Part shown: positions 53,268-62,200 of the stretch, piece by piece
How the letters are laid out: every line of letters starts with the position of its first letter
How positions within the stretch are numbered: position 1 is the stretch's first letter
NCBI RefSeq assembly: GCF_024294805.1
Contig: NZ_JANCLU010000002.1
Span: forward strand, 62,001 to 126,000
Direction of reading: 5' to 3'
DNA: 64,000 bases
Origin: Alsobacter ponti
GTDB lineage: Bacteria; Pseudomonadota; Alphaproteobacteria; Rhizobiales; Beijerinckiaceae
Position numbers and translations under genes: made by a program
Notes under the pieces: model-generated
The model's database searches: none
What the model was told of the DNA's origin: nothing
What the model saw: the letters and a program-made list of their open reading frames with translations, nothing else

Positions 53268-53963
53268 TCAATGCGCGTTCGGTTTCTGGCCGGCGCTGAA
53301 GGACTGGGTGTGCTTCCATGGGGCCGTGCCGCTCACATATTCGGTCGGAACCTGTTCGATGTCGGGAGAAGGCGGCGTGCGCGAGATCGTATGGCCGAAG
53401 CCCTTCGGCGGCGGCGAGCGCAGCTTGAGCACATAGCTCACCAGGTCCCAGATCACCTCGTCCGGGAGGGCGGAGCCCCAGGCCGGCATGCCGTTCGGGC
53501 GGCCCTGCTTGATCGTCAGGAAGATGTTGGCCGGCTGCTCGCCATAGATGTAGCGCCAGTTGCTGAGCGAGGGGCCCATGCCGCCTCCGCCATTGTCCGC
53601 ATGGCAGCCGATGCAGTTGAATCCCGTGAAGTACTGCATGCCGCGCTGGGCCGCCGCATCGCTGGTGTCCGGATTGCGAATGTCCGGTCGTTTCAGGGAA
53701 TTGCCCGGCGCGAGCGACACCACGGGCACCTGCAGGAGAGCCGGTCCGGATCCGGAAAAGGCCTGCATGCCGGTCGTCACGCCCTTTCCGCCGGGGAGGG
53801 CGGGGAGCTTGAGCCCGGCCGCCGGCTGGACCTCCTCGGGAGCGGCGAGCGGCGAGGCCGGCTGAGCCTGCGTCGGTGACGGTGGGGCGGCCTGTTGCTG
53901 GGCCAGGACAGGCGTGGCGGCAAGCATGGCGGCGAGGACGGCCGGGGCGGCGAGGCGAGGCAT
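53268..53963 (-). CDS. Periplasmic monohaem cytochrome c
   Basis: The 231-residue protein has a signal peptide (AAPAVLAAMLAATPVLAQ) and a Pro/Ala-rich linker. One cytochrome c domain follows with CIGCHADNGGGGMGP near residue 118 and a distal Met in NGMPAWGS. It lies between the PQQ dehydrogenase and oxidase subunit II genes, and is the natural electron carrier between them. Confidence 0.9.
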   Translation of the reverse strand: MPRLAAPAVLAAMLAATPVLAQQQAAPPSPTQAQPASPLAAPEEVQPAAGLKLPALPGGKGVTTGMQAFSGSGPALLQVPVVSLAPGNSLKRPDIRNPDTSDAAAQRGMQYFTGFNCIGCHADNGGGGMGPSLSNWRYIYGEQPANIFLTIKQGRPNGMPAWGSALPDEVIWDLVSYVLKLRSPPPKGFGHTISRTPPSPDIEQVPTEYVSGTAPWKHTQSFSAGQKPNAH

Positions 53964-53980
53964 GTCGAGCCCTCCTCTTG

Positions 53981-55849
53981 TTACTGCGGCCCGGCCGGGC
54001 CCGGCGCGGGCGCGGCAGGCGCCGAGGTCGGTCGGGGCCCGGGCGTCTGGCCGGCGGGTCCGCTCTGCGCGGGCAGGGCGAAGACGAACAGCGTGCTGCC
54101 GCCCACAGTGTAGGTGGGGAGGTCCTGCGTGGCTCCCGCGAAGCCCAGGGCCGCGTTCCGCACGCGCGGATCGACTTCCGCATTGGCCACGACGCCCGGC
54201 CAGCCGCCGATGCCCGACATCACGGCCACATATTGCCGCCCGTCCGCGCCCTTGTAGCTCATCGGCTGGCCGATGACTCCCGACGAGGTCCGGAACTGCC
54301 AGAGCGGTTCGCCGGTGCGGGCGTCCACCGCCTTGAAGAGGCGATCCATGGTCCCATAGAAGGCGACGTCGCCGGCGGTGACGAGTGCGCCGGACCAGAC
54401 CGGCAGGTTTTCCTTGATGGCCCAGACCTTGGACTTCTTGACCGGGTCCCAGGCCATGAATTCGCCGCGATAGCCGCCGGGTCCGGCATACATGTCGACC
54501 GAGGCTCCGACATAGGGGGTGCCAGCGATGTAGCCCACCTCGCCCGTCTTGAAGTTCATGCACAGATGCTGGTGCGGCACGTAGAGCAGCTGCGTGCGCG
54601 GCGACCAGGCCGCGGGTTGCCAGTCCTTGGCGCCCGGGGAGGCGGGGCAGACGTTCTCGATCGTCTTGCCCAATGCAGGGTGGAGCGCTTCGTTGGGCTT
54701 CGGCCGGCCGGTCTTCAGGTCGACGCCCAGGTAGGCGTTGACGGTGTCGTAGGGGTCGGCGGAGATCGCCTCGCCCGTCTGCCGGTCGATGACGTACATG
54801 TAGCCGTTGCGGCCGGGGTGGACGAGAACCTTGCGCGCCTTCCCGTCGATGGTGAGGTCGAGCAGGATGCCTTCGTTGATCTCGTCATGGTCCCAGAGAT
54901 CGTGTGGGTTCAGCTGGTAGGCCCAGCGAGCCTGGCCGGTGTCGGCGTCGCGCGCGAAGATCGTGGACGTCCACAAATTGTCGCCTGGGCGCTGGTTGGA
55001 GTTCCAGGGCCCGGGATTGCCGGTCCCGTAATAGACGAGGTTGAGCTCGGGGTCGTAGGTCAGCCAGCCCCAGATCGTGCCGCCGCCCGTCTTCCACGCG
55101 TCCGGCGGCCAGCTCGCGACGCCGAGGTCCTTGCCCTTCGCGGCATCGTAGAAGGGCTTGAAGTCCGGCCCGATCAGCACGTCCTTGTCCGGACCGGTGG
55201 ACCATGCAGTCCACGCCACCTTGCCGGTGGCCTGGTCGAGCGCGGTGAGCTTGCCGCGCACGCCGAGCTCCCCGCCGCTGTCGCCGACGAGAATCTTCCC
55301 CTTCACCGCGAGCGGCGCCATGGTGATGGTCTCGCCCAGGTTGATGTCGCCGACCTTGGCGTTCCAGATTTCCTGGCCCGTCTTCGCGTCGAGCGCGACG
55401 ACGTGGTCGTCCAGCGTGGCGACGAACAGGCGTCCGTTGTCGTAGGCCGGGCCGCGATTGACGACGTCGCAGCAGGCCACGCCCTGCGCGGCGAGGTCCT
55501 GGTTCGGCACATAGCTCCATTTCAGATCGCCCGTCGTCGCATCGAGCGCGAAGACGCGGTTGGGAAAGGGCGAGACGACGTACATCGTACCGTCGACCAC
55601 CAGCAGCGCGGATTCCTGCCCGCGCTCCTTGCCGACGGAGAAAGTCCAGGCTGCCTGGAGGCCGCCGACATTCTCCGGCTTGATCTGGTCCAGCGGGCTG
55701 AACCGCGTCCCGGCGTAGTCGCGGCCCGGCATCACCCATTCGGCGGGATTGGACGAGCGCCCGGCGAGGTCCTCGGCCCGGGCCATCATGGGAGCAGAAA
55801 GCGAAATCGCCGCGGCGAGCAACGCAATGCAGGCCTTGGGGCAAGGCAT
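53981..55849 (-). CDS. PQQ-dependent alcohol dehydrogenase, lanthanide-type ligands
   Basis: The 622-residue periplasmic quinoprotein has a signal peptide and an eight-bladed propeller. The vicinal disulfide is at C126-C127 (GVACCDVV). Metal ligands are E194 (GGELGVRG), N278 (GTGNPGPWN), the catalytic D320 and an extra acidic residue D322 (LWDHDEIN). The second Asp two residues after the catalytic Asp is the known marker of lanthanide-dependent enzymes such as XoxF. It oxidises a small alcohol and hands electrons to cytochrome c. The C-terminus is a Pro/Ala-rich tail. SD GGAGG is present at the ATG. Confidence 0.95.
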   Translation of the reverse strand: MPCPKACIALLAAAISLSAPMMARAEDLAGRSSNPAEWVMPGRDYAGTRFSPLDQIKPENVGGLQAAWTFSVGKERGQESALLVVDGTMYVVSPFPNRVFALDATTGDLKWSYVPNQDLAAQGVACCDVVNRGPAYDNGRLFVATLDDHVVALDAKTGQEIWNAKVGDINLGETITMAPLAVKGKILVGDSGGELGVRGKLTALDQATGKVAWTAWSTGPDKDVLIGPDFKPFYDAAKGKDLGVASWPPDAWKTGGGTIWGWLTYDPELNLVYYGTGNPGPWNSNQRPGDNLWTSTIFARDADTGQARWAYQLNPHDLWDHDEINEGILLDLTIDGKARKVLVHPGRNGYMYVIDRQTGEAISADPYDTVNAYLGVDLKTGRPKPNEALHPALGKTIENVCPASPGAKDWQPAAWSPRTQLLYVPHQHLCMNFKTGEVGYIAGTPYVGASVDMYAGPGGYRGEFMAWDPVKKSKVWAIKENLPVWSGALVTAGDVAFYGTMDRLFKAVDARTGEPLWQFRTSSGVIGQPMSYKGADGRQYVAVMSGIGGWPGVVANAEVDPRVRNAALGFAGATQDLPTYTVGGSTLFVFALPAQSGPAGQTPGPRPTSAPAAPAPGPAGPQ

Positions 55850-55948
55850 CCGGACCTCCCTGGAGGAATGCTCCTGTGCCGCAATGCCGGAAGGCGTCGA
55901 CGGTTTCGGGGCGCGGAGCAGGCTCGGGACGCAGTTGGTTCGCTGGAA

Positions 55949-55965
55949 GACCGAATTTGCCGGTC
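55949..55965. promoter_or_regulatory. Inverted repeat upstream of the PQQ dehydrogenase gene
   Basis: GACCG-N7-CGGTC is a perfect 5-bp-arm dyad about 100 bp before the dehydrogenase start, at the end of the Crp/Fnr gene. It could be an operator; no consensus is assigned. Confidence 0.3.
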
Positions 55966-56767
55966 AGGAAGGACCGGTCCCGTCGCCCGGCTGAAGCGCG
56001 GCCTGCGCATGGGAGCGGATGATCCGATGGCAGTGGCATGAGAGCGCCTCGAGCCGCTGCTTGTCGCTGATGACGATCCGCCCGCGCCGGGTCTCGATGG
56101 CCCCGTGCTCTTCGAGCACGTGCAGGCACTGCGTCACGCTCGGTCGGGTGACGCCGAGCAGGCGAGCCAGGAGCTGATGCGTCAGCGCGATCTCGTCCGT
56201 GCAGAGGGCGTCATGCGCCACCAGCAGCCAGCGCGAGAGGCGTTCGCGCAGTTCGTGGGTCGCGTTGCAGATGCTCGACTGGGCGGTCTGGAGCAGCACC
56301 ACGTCGATATATCGCAGCAGGCGGCGGCGCAGGGCCGGGGAGATGTCCATGGCGCGCGAGAGCATGTCCGGCGCGATGCGCCAGGCCGCGCCGCCAATCT
56401 GCATGACGCGCCTCAGCCCCGGCGCTTCCTTTGTCCCCAGCACGGCGGGAATGCCGACCATCCCTTCCGAGCCGATCAGCCAGACCTCGACCCACCGGGA
56501 CGGCCCGGCGCGCCCCGATACGGAGACGAGCCCGGAGATCGGGAAATAGACGTCGGCCATCGGCGTCCCGGCGTGGTGCAGGATCTGCCGGGCGCGAAGC
56601 TCAACCCTGGTGAAAAGCCCGGCGATGCCGGTGCGGTCCCCGGGGGGAATGGCGTCGAGCAGCCTGTTGCCGAACGAGGGCGACGCCGAAGGCCCGATCG
56701 ATGCGGGCCCGGCCCCCGGCGCCCTGAAGCTGCCTGGAGAAGGCAAGGACCCGTCGCCGTCTCTCAA
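55964..56767 (-). CDS. Crp/Fnr-family transcriptional regulator
   Basis: The protein has a cyclic-nucleotide-type beta-roll (LHHAGTPMADVYFPISGLVS) and a helix-turn-helix (LTHQLLARLLGVTRPSVTQC). No Fnr-type N-terminal cysteine cluster is seen. The start is uncertain: I choose TTG 56767, which has AGGGAG nine bases upstream and gives 267 residues. Longer starts back to 56947 would overlap the CDF gene's end and add a low-complexity N-terminus. It lies upstream of the PQQ dehydrogenase gene on the same strand and may control that respiratory module. Confidence 0.8.
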   Translation of the reverse strand: MRDGDGSLPSPGSFRAPGAGPASIGPSASPSFGNRLLDAIPPGDRTGIAGLFTRVELRARQILHHAGTPMADVYFPISGLVSVSGRAGPSRWVEVWLIGSEGMVGIPAVLGTKEAPGLRRVMQIGGAAWRIAPDMLSRAMDISPALRRRLLRYIDVVLLQTAQSSICNATHELRERLSRWLLVAHDALCTDEIALTHQLLARLLGVTRPSVTQCLHVLEEHGAIETRRGRIVISDKQRLEALSCHCHRIIRSHAQAALQPGDGTGPS

Positions 56768-56936
56768 GCTCTGAGGCTCCCTGCAAATCGGATTTGGGCT
56801 GGCTCTAAGCTCAATGCAGCCGAGCAGCCGCGAGTTGCGTCGTTCTCCTCGATCGGGCGATTCCGGACGATTTCCGAGCATTCTCCAATGCGAATAGCGG
56901 CCGAACTCGCATCGAAGGTCGGCCGCTATCTCGACG

Positions 56937-57917
56937 TCAGGCGACAAACCAGGCGGCGCGCGCCCGGTCGAAGGCGCCGGGCGTTTGAGGCTTCACGAAG
57001 AGCAGCACGACGGACGGGGCTTCCTGGCGAACCTTGCTTTCGATGGAACTGACCGCCCGCTCGATGTCGGGAGTGCGCAGGCCGTCCTCGAATTCGATGC
57101 TGAGCGAGGCCGTGACCTGATCGGGGCCGAGATGCGTGGTGAGGACGCCGTTTGCCGCGACGACTCCGGGCTCTTCGTTGGCGATCCGCAGGATGAGATC
57201 GGTCGTGGTCCTGTCGGCGGGCTCGCCGATCAGCAATCCCTTGGTCTCGCGCGCCAGAAGAGCCGCCACCGCGGCGAGCAGAACGGAGATCGCCAGCGAG
57301 CCGTAGGCGTCGATCTCGGGCTTTTCCAGCAGCTGCGAGACCGCGGTCGAGGCGAGGGCGATCAGAAGCCCGATCACGGCGGCGCTGTCTTCCAGTAGCA
57401 CCGTGAAGGTCGCGGGATCCTTGCTTCTTCGGATCGCGGCGAGGAGCCCTTCAACCCGATTGCTCGACCGAAACTGTCGCCAGGCGAAGACCCACGACGC
57501 GGACTCGAACGCGAGCGACAGGGCCAGCACCGCGTAGACGACGAACGGGTCCTCGACGAGCTCCGGCGCACGGAGATGCTGCACCCCCTCGTACGCCGAG
57601 ACACCGGCTCCCGCGGCGAACACGAGGATCGCGACGACGAAGCTCCAGAAATAGATCTCGCGTCCGTGCCCCCACGTATGCTTCGGGTCCGGAGGCCGGC
57701 GGGACCGGTGTATTCCATAGAGCAGAAGGACTTCGTTCACGGTGTCGACCAGCGAGTGAAACGCCTCGCTGAGCGTGGACGAACTGCCGGTCCATGCCGC
57801 CGCGGCGAATTTGGTCGCGGCCACGAGCAGATTGCCGACGAGAGCCGCGTAGACGGCGATATTGGGGTGCTTGCCCGGGGCAGCACGCGTTTGCGAAGCG
57901 CCGAAGCTGCCTGCCAT
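56937..57917 (-). CDS. Cation diffusion facilitator (CDF) metal transporter
   Basis: The 326-residue protein has five to six helices. The CDF signature region is SSSTLSEAFHSLVDTVNEVL, with the first metal-site residues, and the later site lies in VLLEDSAAVIGLLIAL. A C-terminal cytoplasmic domain follows (IEFEDGLRTPDIERAVSSIE). Such proteins export Zn, Mn, Fe or related cations; the ion is unknown. I chose ATG 57917. The gene diverges from the TetR gene, with a dyad (58075-58093) between them. Confidence 0.9.
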   Translation of the reverse strand: MAGSFGASQTRAAPGKHPNIAVYAALVGNLLVAATKFAAAAWTGSSSTLSEAFHSLVDTVNEVLLLYGIHRSRRPPDPKHTWGHGREIYFWSFVVAILVFAAGAGVSAYEGVQHLRAPELVEDPFVVYAVLALSLAFESASWVFAWRQFRSSNRVEGLLAAIRRSKDPATFTVLLEDSAAVIGLLIALASTAVSQLLEKPEIDAYGSLAISVLLAAVAALLARETKGLLIGEPADRTTTDLILRIANEEPGVVAANGVLTTHLGPDQVTASLSIEFEDGLRTPDIERAVSSIESKVRQEAPSVVLLFVKPQTPGAFDRARAAWFVA

Positions 57918-58074
57918 GGCTGAATCCTTCGGCTGGGAACGGCCCAGCCGATCCCTTGTTCCCGGTTTCGGGTGTCGTGGCGGTGCGGATGGGGAGCCAT
58001 TTTCCAGCCGCGTCCCGCTGGGCGGATCCGCGTTTCTCGCTCTCAAGGCACAAGGTTGACGAACGTCGAAATTG

Positions 58075-58093
58075 ATGTCATTGCAAGTGACAT
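58075..58093. promoter_or_regulatory. Dyad overlapping the TetR start codon
   Basis: ATGTCA-N7-TGACAT has perfect 6-bp arms, and its right half contains the first two bases of the TetR ATG (58092). The length and symmetry fit a TetR operator, so autorepression is likely. The divergent CDF promoter is within reach too. Confidence 0.6.
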
Positions 58094-58724
58094 GAATTCA
58101 CGTCCAGAGCGAAAATACGAAAGCCCGCTTCGCCGGGCGCACGCCGAAGACACGCGCAACCGGCTGCTGGCGGCCCTCGCGGAAGTCCTCGCCTCGTCGG
58201 GGGACGGCGCCTTTATCCTTGATGACGTGGCGAAGGCCGCGGGCGTGGAAAGGCGAACCATGTTCCGCCACTTCCCCTCGAAAGAGGCGCTTTTCCAGGC
58301 ATTCTGGCATTGGATCAACGCCCGCATTGCGCCCACCGTCTTGCCCCGATCGGGCGCCGACCTGATCAGCATGCCCATTGCGGCGTTCCAGGGTTTCGAC
58401 GCGAACGAAGGCATCGTGAGAGCGAGCCTTCACACCGTGTCGGGTCGCCAGATGCGCCTCGCAGCGCTGCCTGAGCGCAAACAGGCCTTCTCCGTGGCGG
58501 TCGATGACGCGCTGGCCGGCGTAAGTCCCCGCGATCGGGCTCGCTGCGAAGCCATCGTCCACGCCCTCTACAGCGCGGCCACGTGGGAGACTCTGAAGGA
58601 CTATTGCGACCTCGACGGCAAGCAAGCCGGCGAGACCGTGGCGTGGGCGATCGAACTGATCATGAAGGGTCTTCGACAGTCTGTCCCGAGCGACACGAAC
58701 GAAACAGGAGGTCAGAAGCCGTGA
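58092..58724 (+). CDS. TetR-family transcriptional regulator
   Basis: The 210-residue protein has an N-terminal HTH (RNRLLAALAEVLASSGDGAF, then VAKAAGVERRTMFRHFPSKE). The helical ligand-binding domain that follows is typical of TetR. The ATG at 58092 is chosen over upstream in-frame starts because the leader has no family character. It overlaps the cupin gene as GTGA at 58721-58724, so regulator and cupin are translated together. Confidence 0.88.
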   Translation: MNSRPERKYESPLRRAHAEDTRNRLLAALAEVLASSGDGAFILDDVAKAAGVERRTMFRHFPSKEALFQAFWHWINARIAPTVLPRSGADLISMPIAAFQGFDANEGIVRASLHTVSGRQMRLAALPERKQAFSVAVDDALAGVSPRDRARCEAIVHALYSAATWETLKDYCDLDGKQAGETVAWAIELIMKGLRQSVPSDTNETGGQKP

Positions 58725-59191
58725 CGACCCAGGTGGCTATCGAACGCCCTGAAACCGCGCCGTCTCTCTGGGTCCTGGGAGACCTGGTCCGGTTCATGGG
58801 AGAACTGGAGGACAAGAACCTCCACGTGCTCGATGTGACCGTGCCGCCCGGTTCAGGGACGCCATTGCACCGGCACGCTTCGCCGGAGGTCTTTCGCGTG
58901 TCCGAAGGCGAAATCACGTTCGGCTTCCATGACAAGGGACGCGCGTCGACGGTCGTGGCAGGGCCGGGGTCCATCGTGACATTGCCGGGCCGGGTCGAGC
59001 ATAGCTACTCCAACCAGGGCAGCGCTCCTGCCGTCATGACGGTGATCGTCGAGGCCCAGATGGTCGCGTTCTTTCGCGACATCGGTTCGCCCCAGCGTCT
59101 CGAAGGGAGGCCGTCGCCCGACACGCTTTCGCGGGTTGCGGCCGCTTGCGCACGACATGGGATCGAGATCCTCGCCTCTGCCACCGACTGA
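58721..59191 (+). CDS. Cupin-domain protein
   Basis: The 156-residue protein has a single cupin barrel with motif 1 metal ligands in GTPLHRHASPEVFRVSEGE and motif 2 around LPGRVEHSYSNQG (H in VEHSYSN). It starts with GTG 58721, supported by the strong SD AGGAGG (58706-58711) and by overlap with the TetR stop. Cupins of this size often act as isomerases, dioxygenases or ligand sensors. The activity is not assignable. Confidence 0.87.
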   Translation: MTTQVAIERPETAPSLWVLGDLVRFMGELEDKNLHVLDVTVPPGSGTPLHRHASPEVFRVSEGEITFGFHDKGRASTVVAGPGSIVTLPGRVEHSYSNQGSAPAVMTVIVEAQMVAFFRDIGSPQRLEGRPSPDTLSRVAAACARHGIEILASATD

Positions 59192-59280
59192 CGTGCAAGA
59201 CGCAAAAGACGGGTCGGCTCGCTTTCGGGCGGACTGGCTCGTGACCTCGCCAGGACGTCGGCGCTCACGCGCGCGGCGGC

Positions 59281-62200
59281 CTATTGTCCCGGCGAGAGCT
59301 GCGCCAGAGCGGCGGCGAGTTCGTCCTTGCGGAAGGGCTTCGTCAGCCTCGGGTGATCCGGGTCGACTCCCTCGAACTCGGCATAGCCCGACACGAGCAG
59401 CACGGGGACGCTGGGGCGCGCCGACCGGATGGCGCGACGAAGTTCGGCGCCGTTCATCCCGGGCATCAGGTGGTCGGTGACGAGCAGGTCGAAGCCGTCT
59501 CCACGCTCGACCAGTCGAAGCGCCTCCTCGGCGGATGAGGCCTCCAGGACCGTGTAGCCGAGCTCCTGCAGCATTTCGGCCGTGCTCAGGCGCACGAGCT
59601 CCTCATCGTCGACGAGGAGCGCCGTTCCCATCCTGGCCGCCGTCTGCGCGGGCTCGGGGCGACGCTCGTCCGTACCGGGCGCGGCGGCGCTTTGCGGCAG
59701 CCAGAGCTCGACATTGGTTCCGAAGCCCGGCCGGCTCCGGATCGTCAGCGCTCCGCCAAGCTGGGACGCCAGGCCATGCACCATGGACAGGCCAAGTCCC
59801 GTGCCCTTGCCGACGCCCTTCGTGGAGAAGAATGGCTCGACGGCGCGCGCCAGCGTCGCGTCGTCCATCCCGGAGCCGGTGTCCGCCACGGACAGGCAGA
59901 CATATTCGCCTGGGTGAAGCTTGGCGCGATGCCCGAGGCCGACACGTTCGGATGTGGCCGAGATGCGCAGCGTGCCGCCGTCTGGCATGGCGTCACGCGC
60001 GTTCACGCTGAGGTTGAGAAGCGCCATCTCGATCTGGTTGGGGTCGGCCAGCGCGGGCGGCAAGTCTTCCGAGGCCTCCACCACGACCCTGATCTGCGGG
60101 CCGGTGGTGCTCGCCACGAGTTCACCCATTTCAGTCACGAGCTTCGCCACATCGACGGGGACCGTCTGGAGCGGCTGGCGGCGGGCGAAGGCCAGCAGGC
60201 GCTGCACGAGGATTTTCGCGCGCTCGGCCGATTGCGCCGCGCCCGCGATCAGGCGCTGCTCCCGCGCGCCGCCCAGGCCCTTGCGGTGGAGCAGGTCGAG
60301 CGCGCCGACGATTGGCGTCAGCAGGTTGTTGAAGTCGTGCGCCACCCCGCCGGTGAGCTGGCCCATCGCCTCCATCTTCTGGCTCTGGCGAAGTGCCTCC
60401 TCGGCCAGGATCTGTCGCGTCACGTTCCGGCTGGAGCCGATCAGCCGCACGACCCGGCCGCTGGCGTCGCGCATGGGCATCAGCGCCGTGTCCCAGTGCT
60501 GCGCATCGCCGTTCAGGTCGAACACCTCGCGGTACTGGTGGACCTCTCCGGTCCGCACCACGCGCCGATACATGGCGAGCACCTCGCGGGCGAGATCGTG
60601 CGGGAGAATGTCCTCGACGCGCTTGCCACGGACCTCCTCGATTTTCAGGCCCACGCTCGCCACATGGGATGGGTTGAGCTCCTCGACCAAGAAGCGGTCG
60701 TGAGGCTCCACCCGGATGACGAACAGCGCCTCGGGCGTGTTCTCGAAATAGGTCCGGTACAGAGCGTCCGCGTCGCGCCGGGCGGCCTCCGCCGCCTCGA
60801 GCTCGGCTTGCCGCTCCTTCTCGCGCGTGACGTCCCGCGTCACCGCATAGAGTTTCCCGCTGTCCGGCGCGGCGACCCAGGAGAGCCACCGCCATCCACC
60901 GTCACGCGTGCGGTAGCGGTTCTCGAAATGCAGGACCGGCCCGCCGGCCCGCACGCGCTCGAACTCCGCAAGGCTCCGCTCCAGGTCTTCGGGATGCAAG
61001 AACTCCGCGAAAGGCCTGCTCTGGAGATGCTCCGCCGTCCAGCCCAGCGCGACAGTCCAGGCTGGATTGACCGCGTCGAAGCGCCCGGTCGCCACGTCGA
61101 TGACGGAGAGAAGATCGAGGCGGTGCCGCCAGATCAGGCCGCGCTCGCGCGTGCGCTCGACGACTTCACGCTCGAGATCGGCATTGAGCGCCAGCAGCGC
61201 CTGTTCGGCCACCTTTCGGTCGTGAATGTCGACCGACGCGCCGAACCAGCGCAACACCTCGCCGGTCTCCGGATCGCGATAGGGCTCGCCGCGGACGAGG
61301 AACCAGCGATACGCCCCCGCCGCCGACCGGATGCGATGCTCGACGACGAAGGTTCTCCCGGTGCGGCGCGCCTCCTCGAACGCTTGCGCCGTGACGGGGC
61401 CGTCCTCGGGATGGACGTATCTGGCGATCACCTCGCTGTTGGTGATCGGGTCCGGCGACGCGCCGGTATAGGCGTACCATTGCGCGTTGAAGAACTCGCT
61501 GCGGCCGTCCGCGTCCGTGATCCACACGATCTGGGGCACGGCGTCCGCCATGAGCCGGAACCGCGCCTCGCTCTCCCGCAGGCGCGCCTCGGCCCGGGCG
61601 CGCTCGACCGCGGCCCAGGTCCGGGCGGCGACCTCCTCGATCAGCGCGACCTCGTGCGACGTCCAGGCGTGCGGGTTTCGGTGGTTGACGTAGAGAGAGG
61701 CCTGCAGCCGCCCTTCGCGAACCAGCGGCACGGAGACGAACGCGCGCGTGTCGATCGCAACCCAGGTGTCGTGCCTCTGGGCGGAATCGGCAAGGATGTC
61801 GGAAACTGCTTCCGTGGCGCCCGCCCTTTGGCGCGCGATGCTTTCCGCGCCGAAATCGTCGAGACGGAACGTGCCCAGGATGGGGGCGACCCCATCGGCG
61901 TAGCACGTCTCGCAGATGATCGTCTGCCCGTCCGCGTTCACCTCGCTGTATCCGACCCGCACCGCCCCCAGGTGGCGGCCCAGCGCCTCGACCGCCACGT
62001 CCATCGCCGCGCGAGCGTGCGAAGCCTCGCGCAGCCGTTCCTCCACGTCGAGGAGGAAGGACCGCCGCCGGTCCGCCAGGATCTGCGCCGTCGTTTCCGT
62101 GCAGGCGCAGAACATGCCCGCGACGCTGCCGCTTTCGTCACGGACGGGGGAGTAGGAGAAGGTGAACCAGGTCTGCTCGTCGAAGCCCTTGCGGTTCATC

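Noticed and set aside
50334-53879. Very long open frame on the plus strand across the oxidase operon
   Set aside because: It lies antisense to the clear oxidase genes, its translation is low-complexity Arg/Glu/His-rich, and it shows no domain. It is a by-product of high GC third positions.
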